From JACOXT01 sp964372855 (GTDB lineage Bacteria; Patescibacteriota; Microgenomatia; Levybacterales; UBA12049), in NCBI GenBank assembly GCA_964372855.1, contig CAYJRY010000062.1:1-5643 (forward strand): a stretch of DNA of 5,643 nt, in the 5' to 3' direction. This document shows, in pieces, positions 1 through 4,117 of the stretch; the first letter of the stretch is position 1, and the number at the start of each line of letters is the position of its first letter. Position numbers and translations under genes: made by a program. The notes beneath the pieces were generated by a model. The model was given only the letters and a program-made list of their open reading frames with translations. It had not been told where the DNA came from and searched no databases.

Positions 1-203
1 AGAAAGTAAAGGAATTAATCAGGGAGGGTAATGTCAGAAGAATTATCATCAAAGACAAAAAAGGCAAGACTATAGTTGAGTTTCCTCTTACCATTGGAGT
101 GGTTGGAGCAGTTCTCGCTCCGATCTTAGCAGCAATTGGTGCTATTGCCGCCTTACTCACAGAGTGTTCTATAACTGTTCAAAGAGAGGTTAATAAGAAG
201 TAA
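1..203 (+). CDS. DUF4342-like protein, C-terminal part (5' end outside window)
   Basis: The frame starting at base 3 is open from the window edge to a TAA at 201-203 and gives 66 residues; the true start is upstream. The visible part begins KVKELIREGNVRRIIIKDK, followed by a GKTIVEFPLT strand and a hydrophobic, Ala/Gly-rich stretch at visible residues 30-52 ending LLTECSI. This order (charged helix, 'EGNVRRIIIKD', 'PLTIGVVGAVLAP', 'LLTECSI') matches what I remember of the DUF4342 family, small proteins of unknown function found in bacteria and archaea, often with a UBA-like N-terminal helix bundle that would lie outside this window. The hydrophobic stretch could be one membrane segment or a buried helical hairpin. 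The basic tail REVNKK follows. No function can be given. The family call comes from memory of the pattern, not from a search. Confidence 0.82.
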   Translation, partial: KVKELIREGNVRRIIIKDKKGKTIVEFPLTIGVVGAVLAPILAAIGAIAALLTECSITVQREVNKK

Positions 204-236
204 GCTTCGTTATCTCCTATTTTGTAATCTAAATCA

Positions 237-265
237 CTGAAATTAATCCGATAGTGTTGTATTAA
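237..265 (+). promoter_or_regulatory. Weak candidate promoter for the DUF6496-like gene
   Basis: CTGAAA at 237-242 (4 of 6 to TTGACA) and TATTAA at 260-265 (4 of 6 to TATAAT) are 17 bp apart, which would start transcription near 272, about 19 nt before the ATG. Both boxes are imperfect and the region is AT-rich, so a chance match is possible. Read-through from the upstream gene is the alternative, as no clear terminator lies between them. Confidence 0.25.
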
Positions 266-268
266 AAA

Positions 269-284
269 CTCGTAAACGAGGTGA
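269..284 (+). promoter_or_regulatory. Shine-Dalgarno site partly inside a small hairpin
   Basis: CTCGT (269-273) and ACGAG (276-280) are inverted repeats, best drawn as a 4-bp CTCG/CGAG stem with loop TAAA. The right arm overlaps the first three bases of the Shine-Dalgarno sequence GAGGTGA (278-284). If the mRNA starts upstream of 269 this fold could partly mask ribosome binding. The stem is short, so only weak control is expected. Confidence 0.35.
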
Positions 285-290
285 TTGTAT

Positions 291-470
291 ATGGCAAAAT
301 ATGGAAAAGGAGCACAGCAAAAAGTCAAAAAAGTAATGCATGAATACAAAAGAGGCAAGCTAAGATCTGGAAGAAGCGGAAAGCAAGTGACAAGTAGAAA
401 ACAGGCCGTGGCTATTGGTCTTTCTCAGGCAAGACGCGAAGGGACAAGAGTTCCCAAGAAGCCGCATTAA
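291..470 (+). CDS. Small basic DUF6496-like protein, 59 aa
   Basis: ATG at 291 is preceded at a 6-nt distance by a strong Shine-Dalgarno sequence, GAGGTGA at 278-284. An in-frame TTG at 285 lies directly against that site and is rejected as the start. The 59-residue product is very rich in Lys/Arg with few acidic residues. Its C-terminal half, SRKQAVAIGLSQARREGTRVP, has the 'KQAIAIGLSxARRAG' signature that I associate with DUF6496, a family of small basic bacterial proteins of unknown role; nucleic-acid binding is often guessed from the charge but is unproven. The N-terminal part (KYGKGAQQKVKKVMHEYKRGKL) is the usual lysine-rich helix of that family. There is no signal peptide and no Cys. It lies 87 nt after the DUF4342-like gene on the same strand, so it could be co-transcribed or use its own weak promoter. 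Confidence 0.85.
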   Translation: MAKYGKGAQQKVKKVMHEYKRGKLRSGRSGKQVTSRKQAVAIGLSQARREGTRVPKKPH

Positions 471-550
471 CTGAGTTAAATACATCAGTTTATAAAAATT
501 AAAAGTTCCTTTTCAAAAACACATTACCCAAATCTAAGCTTTATAGGATA

Positions 551-1228
551 TTATGGCCTGTATGGAGTATTGTAGGAGGGTGTTCCATAAGAAGGTGTGT
601 TATAGGGAGTTGTATAAATAGGTGGGGTTGGGTAAGTATATGAAGCTGAATTGGATAGGATACTTATAGGTAATCTCTTAGAATCGTTACGTTTCCCATC
701 ACTTACTCTAAAAGTAACTATGAAAGTTCCTGTCTGACCAGCGATGGGAGTCCATTCGAATCTTCCTGAAGTTGTATTAAATGCCGCGCCATCTGGAAGA
801 TTGGAGGCAGAATATGTAAGAGCGTCTCCATCTTCATCGGATCCAGCTATATAAAATACCAACTTTTTTCCCAACTGCAAGTTGGAAGGCGGCCAATTAA
901 GACCAGAAGCATTTGTGACAATACTAACATCAGCACCAAGAATTCGACCTGAATTGTCCAGATCAAGCTTTTGCTTATATTTGCTATCTCCCTTAATTGA
1001 ACCAAATACAGAGACAACTAATCTGACGTCATTGATATTTACCACACCATCATTATTAACATCAGGATCAAGAATCTTAAGCTTGGGTGCTTTATTTGCT
1101 ATAGGAGTTATAGGAGAGGTTATGGGATGATCTTTCGTAATTGCTTCCGCATCCACTTTTCCTAATTGGGAGATTGTGAGCAGCAAAGAAGCCGCCAATA
1201 TAGGCAAAATTAAGTACTTCAAATTCAT
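551..1228 (-). CDS. Exported dockerin / Ig-like domain protein with Tyr-Pro-Thr tail, 225 aa
   Basis: The start is taken at ATG 1228-1226. An upstream in-frame GTG (1246) would lie before the predicted transcription start. Residues 1-23 form a signal peptide or anchor (MNLKYLILPILAASLLLTIS). A Pro/Thr linker (33-50) follows. Residues 56-100 are dockerin type I-like: a good calcium loop D56-x-N58-x-D60-G-x-V-N64-x-x-D67 and a degenerate second loop D89-x-D91-N-S93-G-x-I-x-x-x-D100. Residues about 111-191 are an Ig-like/cadherin-like domain of the 'putative Ig' type, seen in SDEDGDALTYSASNLPDGA, GRFEWTPIAGQTG and VTFRVSDG. Residues 197-225 are a low-complexity Tyr/Pro/Thr tail with 5-residue units TPSYG-TPSYN-TPYRP. 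There is no LPxTG sortase signal and no Cys. The protein probably acts outside the membrane in adhesion or surface assembly. A cohesin partner is not visible, so a cellulosome role is not implied. It ends 80 nt from the convergent DUF6496-like gene. Confidence 0.88.
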   Translation of the reverse strand: MNLKYLILPILAASLLLTISQLGKVDAEAITKDHPITSPITPIANKAPKLKILDPDVNNDGVVNINDVRLVVSVFGSIKGDSKYKQKLDLDNSGRILGADVSIVTNASGLNWPPSNLQLGKKLVFYIAGSDEDGDALTYSASNLPDGAAFNTTSGRFEWTPIAGQTGTFIVTFRVSDGKRNDSKRLPISILSNSASYTYPTPPIYTTPYNTPSYGTPSYNTPYRP

Positions 1229-1229
1229 A

Positions 1230-1265
1230 AGGAGCGATATTATCACACATTCGCTCTTTTGTCAA
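1230..1265 (-). promoter_or_regulatory. Promoter of the dockerin/Ig gene, predicted near-leaderless
   Basis: Read on the minus strand there is a perfect -35 box TTGACA (1265-1260), a 17-bp spacer, and a -10 box TAATAT (1242-1237; 4 of 6) directly preceded by TGA, which provides a TGn extended -10 element. The expected start point is near 1230, two bases before the ATG at 1228. The ATG has no Shine-Dalgarno sequence, as expected if the mRNA is leaderless or nearly so. The boxes and spacing are seen; the start point is inferred. Confidence 0.65.
1232..1256. repeat. Inverted repeat over the dockerin-gene promoter, possible operator
   Basis: GAGCGA (1232-1237) and TCGCTC (1251-1256) are perfect 6-bp arms with a 13-bp centre. 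Pairing extends three more bases outward if one G-T mismatch is allowed. The element spans the -10 box and most of the spacer of the dockerin-gene promoter, where a dimeric repressor would block RNA polymerase. Because the predicted mRNA starts at 1230, it would not act as an RNA hairpin in that transcript. The regulator is unknown. Confidence 0.4.
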
Positions 1266-1290
1266 GCGCTATAGGGTATTTTTGCTCGAT

Positions 1291-2679
1291 CTACTGTAGG
1301 TTACTGCAGGCGATTTTGATTGCTTCAGAATAGGTTGGATAGGCATGGATCATTCGCGCTAGAACTTCCGCTTTTACCCTTAGGTTAATTGCCAATGTAA
1401 GCTCATGTATTATCTCGCCAGCTCTTGGCGCAACAATTGATGCTCCGATTAAAACTCCCTTTTTATCAGTAATTACTTTTACAAATCCATCAAACTCATC
1501 AGATGTATTGGCTCTTCCCAAAATCGATATTGCAGCAAGCCCTTTCTTGGTTTTTATTCCTTTTTTAATCGCATCTACCTCTGTTAATCCAACAGCTGCT
1601 ACTTCAGGAGCAATAAAAACGCATCTTGGAACTGCCCTGTAATCAACTGCAATTTTATTGCGAGAAAAAGCATTATGAGAAGCAATATAGCTTTGATATT
1701 CACCAGAATGAGTAAAAAGATAAGGACCGACAACATCGCCCGCGGCATATATGTGAGGTTGAGTTGTCTGTAAATATCTATTTACTAAAATTCCCGTATG
1801 ATTTGTCCTAACTTTTGCTTTATCAAGACCAATATCAAGAATGGGTGTTTTTCCTGTTGCGATAAGAATTTCATCTACCTCAACTGTCTCGTGTTTGCCT
1901 CCATAAACAATTGATACGGATTTTTTACCTGCCCGTCCGGCAGGCGGGTTGTTCTTTTTCTCAACCGCATCTACAGTAACGCCGTTTAGAACCGAAATGC
2001 CTTTATTTTCAAAAAGGGCCGTAACAAGATCAATTACTTCTCTATCCTCGTTTGACAAAATAGTTGATCGGGCTGCAATTATAACTTTAGTTCCAAATGT
2101 TGAGAAAATTTGTGCAAATTCGCATGCTACTGCGCCTCCTCCTACGATAAAAATCGACTGAGGAGGATCCTTAAGATCAACAGCTTCTTTAAAAGTGATA
2201 TAGCCTGTTTTGTCAAGGCCTGAAATATTAGGAATAAAGACAGAAGATCCGGTTGCTACGATAAATTTGTGAGCGGAAAATGTTATGCCAAAAGCTTCAA
2301 TCTCAAAAGGTGAAATAAAAGTAGCCTTATGGGGTATCAGATGGATTCCCGCTTTTTCAAATGCTTGTTTTCCAGATGCTGCACCAGTTCTACCGACAAC
2401 AAGATTTTTTCTTCTGTGAATTGCTTCGTAATCGTAGGATGCATTTTTTACACTTATTCCAAATGTGTGACTATTTTTAATAGTTTCTAATATTTCAGAG
2501 ACTTGTAAAAGCGCTTTGGTCGGAACACAAGCAAAATTTGGACATTCTCCTCCGATTTTGCCTTTTTCAAAAATCGCAACTTTTTTACCAAGAGAGGCTG
2601 CATAGTGTGCGCCAACACTTCCACCAGCGCCACTTCCTATGACAATAAGATCATAATCATGTTTTCTGAATTTAAACAT
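1291..2679 (-). CDS. MerA/Lpd-like NAD(P)H flavoprotein disulfide reductase, 462 aa
   Basis: This is a class I pyridine-nucleotide-disulfide oxidoreductase, which passes electrons from NAD(P)H through FAD to an active-site disulfide and on to a substrate disulfide in the cytoplasm. Seen in order: FAD-binding GSGAGG (15-20) with E38; redox motif GGECPNFACVPTK, with C46 and C51; ATGS (142-145); the second nucleotide-binding loop GGGAVACE (180-187), followed by AARSTIL (202-208); ATGKTP (274-279); FAD contact IYAAGD (310-315); and the dimerisation domain ending HAYPTYSE, with catalytic-type H445 and E452. The Arg-Ser after the second Rossmann strand resembles the 'LARST' of MerA and suggests NADPH. 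The N-terminal HMA domain and C-terminal Cys pair of true mercuric reductases are absent, so Hg2+ reduction is unlikely; the real substrate is unknown. ATG 2679 is chosen over an in-frame TTG at 2688 that overlaps the upstream stop. It starts 1 nt after the CcdA-like gene, so translation is probably coupled. Length is normal. Residues 245-251 (PPAGRAG) look like an inserted palindrome. Confidence 0.9.
   Translation of the reverse strand: MFKFRKHDYDLIVIGSGAGGSVGAHYAASLGKKVAIFEKGKIGGECPNFACVPTKALLQVSEILETIKNSHTFGISVKNASYDYEAIHRRKNLVVGRTGAASGKQAFEKAGIHLIPHKATFISPFEIEAFGITFSAHKFIVATGSSVFIPNISGLDKTGYITFKEAVDLKDPPQSIFIVGGGAVACEFAQIFSTFGTKVIIAARSTILSNEDREVIDLVTALFENKGISVLNGVTVDAVEKKNNPPAGRAGKKSVSIVYGGKHETVEVDEILIATGKTPILDIGLDKAKVRTNHTGILVNRYLQTTQPHIYAAGDVVGPYLFTHSGEYQSYIASHNAFSRNKIAVDYRAVPRCVFIAPEVAAVGLTEVDAIKKGIKTKKGLAAISILGRANTSDEFDGFVKVITDKKGVLIGASIVAPRAGEIIHELTLAINLRVKAEVLARMIHAYPTYSEAIKIACSNLQ
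1928..1948. repeat. GC-rich palindrome within the reductase gene (in-frame PPAGRAG)
   Basis: CCTGCC (1928-1933) and GGCAGG (1939-1944) form 6-bp arms around CGTCC. A second, competing pairing is CCCG (1932-1935) with CGGG (1945-1948). The block is almost entirely G+C in AT-rich surroundings, and on the coding strand is read as PPAGRAG at residues 245-251, in a loop between two strands of the NAD(P)-binding domain. Such compact GC palindromes are recalled from Patescibacteria genomes as dispersed elements. Its repeat nature cannot be shown from one copy. Confidence 0.5.
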
Positions 2680-2680
2680 T

Positions 2681-3385
2681 TTATCCAAAATTTATTGTCC
2701 CGTTTGCAATAAGTATTAAAAGCCATCCAAGCCCAACTAACATAAGTCCGATCATAAGTCTCATGTATCCTTTGTTTGCTTGTTTCCAGTTATGAATAAC
2801 AGATATTTTTGTTCCCAAAGCAACAAGAACCAAAATAACTAAAAGCGGTAATACAAAAATTATGTTATAAAGGATAAGAAGAAGAAAAGCAGCAAAATTG
2901 AAATTTAGAGACAGTACTGTAATAATTGCCAAATAAGGAGCACCTGTACAGGGAAGTTCTACTCCTGCGATAAATGCTCCTAAAAACATAACTCCCGGAA
3001 CTGTAAGGTTTTTGGAAAATTTATGAATTTTATTTGAAAAATATGATGGGATTTGCAAGGATACACCTTTTCCATACCAAAAGTAATCTTTTATTTCCAA
3101 AATGCCCGCAAAAATAACAAGCCCGCCGACAATTAAAGATAAATATTCAGCGACAACAAGAGGAATTTTTGATAGAAAATATATTAAACCTAATCCTGCG
3201 AGTAAATATGTGAGAAAAATAGCAAACACATATAATCCACCCAACGTCAAAAGCTTTCTGACAGATCCTTTGCCCCCCATTACAACTGATACCATAAGAA
3301 TCAAAACTCCTATCGCGCAAGGATTTATAGAATCAATTGCTGCTGATACGACAACTAGTGATAATGTTGGCAATTCAATTCCCAT
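2681..3385 (-). CDS. CcdA/DsbD-like membrane thiol-electron transporter, 234 aa
   Basis: This is an integral membrane protein of the CcdA / DsbD transmembrane-domain type, which carries reducing equivalents from cytoplasmic thioredoxin-like donors to proteins outside the membrane through a pair of membrane cysteines. About six helices are visible, near residues 8-36, 46-71, 76-97, 130-157, 160-190 and 207-228. The two key cysteines stand in family-like contexts: C23 in DSINPCAIGVLIL (helix 1) and C146 in GVELPCTGAPYLA (helix 4), with the flanking prolines P22, P145 and P150. These are the only cysteines. Length fits a stand-alone CcdA. The start is ATG 3385, 3 nt after the stop of the upstream HxH gene; only a weak ribosome site (GGTAAG) is present and it overlaps a palindrome and the upstream stop, pointing to translational coupling. 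The next gene, the reductase, begins 1 nt after its TAA. A cytochrome c maturation role is possible in this family, but no heme protein is nearby. Confidence 0.87.
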   Translation of the reverse strand: MGIELPTLSLVVVSAAIDSINPCAIGVLILMVSVVMGGKGSVRKLLTLGGLYVFAIFLTYLLAGLGLIYFLSKIPLVVAEYLSLIVGGLVIFAGILEIKDYFWYGKGVSLQIPSYFSNKIHKFSKNLTVPGVMFLGAFIAGVELPCTGAPYLAIITVLSLNFNFAAFLLLILYNIIFVLPLLVILVLVALGTKISVIHNWKQANKGYMRLMIGLMLVGLGWLLILIANGTINFG

Positions 3386-3388
3386 ATC

Positions 3389-4078
3389 TTACCGCGTCTG
3401 ACGCGGTTTTATCTTTCCTAAAGTTTCTGCGACTTTATAGCTTTTGCAGAGTTTGTCAGTTTTGTTTTTAAATTCACCAAATTCAATGATAATGCAATCT
3501 CCCGGAGGCACATTTGTTTGGGGAGAGATAATATAGTTTGCAGGATCATCAATTTTTTGCTGATAATACATTTCGTTTTGGATTTTATATACAAAAACCT
3601 GAAGCTGACTGACTGCTCCATTTGGACACATATAGTCAGATCTCAATCTGAGGAGTCCTTCATTTGTTGGGACAGATAATGATTTGGAATTTATATATCC
3701 GCCTATAACTTCAAAAAATTTTCCAAGACTTGGATCTTTTTCTTCCATAACAACTCCTTCCAAATGAATTCTTTTGTCATTATGCTCATGAAGGATTGGA
3801 GTGCCGATTTTATTTGAAAGTCCATCTGGGTTTTTAAGGTCAATTTCCGAACCGCAATTCCAAATCTGAAAATCAGCATGGTAGTGCACTGGACCTTTGC
3901 TTAAAGACACAAAGTTTTTGTAGACAGTTGAGACAGTTAAATATAATGTGACAGATATAACAACAAAAGAAATAGAGATGAATAGTGTTTTTTTAACAAA
4001 ATTAGACGGCTTCTTAATAGATAATGAAATAATTACGAGTATTAATAATATTACTCCGCCATAAATTGCAATATCCAT
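3389..4078 (-). CDS. Membrane-anchored protein with extracytoplasmic HxH/Cys domain, 229 aa
   Basis: I do not recognise a named family with confidence. Two membrane helices are clear at residues 4-21 and 31-53, with the basic loop KKPSNFVKK between them; this would put the rest (about 54-229) outside the membrane. That domain begins GPVHYHADFQIWNCG (H65, H67, D69, C75), then ILHEHNDKRIHLEGVV (H97, H99, H105, E107), then SLGKFFEVIGG (117-127). The spacing resembles proteins I remember with 'HxHxxL ... LHTHD..GxIHxE ... LGxFFxxWG', whose role is unknown. Four cysteines (C75, C151, C195, C211) could form two disulfides, and the His set could bind a metal such as Cu or Zn. Both uses are inference. 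The ATG at 4078 has no Shine-Dalgarno sequence. It lies 24 nt after the ATPase gene and 3 nt before the CcdA-like gene, which suggests that it is a partner or electron acceptor of the latter. The last codons lie in a GC-rich palindrome. Confidence 0.85.
   Translation of the reverse strand: MDIAIYGGVILLILVIISLSIKKPSNFVKKTLFISISFVVISVTLYLTVSTVYKNFVSLSKGPVHYHADFQIWNCGSEIDLKNPDGLSNKIGTPILHEHNDKRIHLEGVVMEEKDPSLGKFFEVIGGYINSKSLSVPTNEGLLRLRSDYMCPNGAVSQLQVFVYKIQNEMYYQQKIDDPANYIISPQTNVPPGDCIIIEFGEFKNKTDKLCKSYKVAETLGKIKPRQTR
3391..3407. repeat. Perfect palindrome at the HxH/ccdA-like gene junction
   Basis: ACCGCGTC (3391-3398) and GACGCGGT (3400-3407) are perfect 8-bp arms around a single T, strongly GC-rich in an AT-rich region. 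On the minus strand it encodes the last residues of the HxH protein (PRQTR), includes the first base of that gene's TAA, and ends 5 nt before the ATG of the CcdA-like gene. On the plus strand it is followed by a T-rich tract (TTTTATCTTT), like an intrinsic terminator for antisense transcription; on the minus strand no U-tract follows, so it should not end the operon mRNA. A role in translation coupling or mRNA stability is inferred. Confidence 0.6.
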
Positions 4079-4081
4079 ATC

Positions 4082-4117
4082 TATATCTACTATATGTAAT
4101 TTTTATGTTAACAACAA
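4082..4117 (-). promoter_or_regulatory. Candidate internal promoter before the HxH gene
   Basis: On the minus strand TTGTTG (4117-4112; 4 of 6 to TTGACA) and TATAGT (4094-4089; 5 of 6 to TATAAT) are 17 bp apart. The expected start near 4082 leaves a leader of only 4 nt before the ATG at 4078, which lacks a ribosome site. The -35 box lies in the last codons of the ATPase gene. The region is AT-rich, so a chance match cannot be excluded. If real, it lets the HxH, CcdA-like and reductase genes be expressed separately from the ATPase. Confidence 0.42.

Noticed and set aside
485..513. Terminator between the convergent DUF6496-like and dockerin genes
   Set aside because: Two weak hairpins are present (AACTGA/TCAGTT at 469-490; AAAAG/CTTTT at 501-513, followed on the minus strand by an imperfect T-run), but the stems are short and AT-rich, so neither can be called with confidence.
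1229..1246. GTG at 1246 as the start of the dockerin/Ig protein
   Set aside because: It would add only six residues (start plus IISLL) and lies inside the -10/spacer region of a near-consensus promoter, so it would not be on the predicted mRNA; ATG 1228 gives a normal signal peptide.
1291..2679. Mercury resistance operon (merA with transporter)
   Set aside because: No HMA domain, no C-terminal Cys pair, and no MerT, MerP or MerR; the membrane neighbour has CcdA-type cysteines rather than MerT motifs.
2680..2688. TTG at 2688 as the start of the reductase
   Set aside because: ATG 2679, three codons later, fits the family N-terminus just as well, is a stronger start codon and follows the upstream stop by 1 nt.
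3102..3401. Plus-strand 99-codon open frame opposite the CcdA-like gene
   Set aside because: It is the antisense shadow of a well-supported membrane protein gene, has no family resemblance and lacks a ribosome site; the same applies to plus-strand frames at 882-1130, 1949-2161 and 5154-5378.
3418..3621. Minus-strand 67-codon open frame inside the HxH gene
   Set aside because: It overlaps the HxH gene in another frame, has no ribosome site and no recognisable domain.
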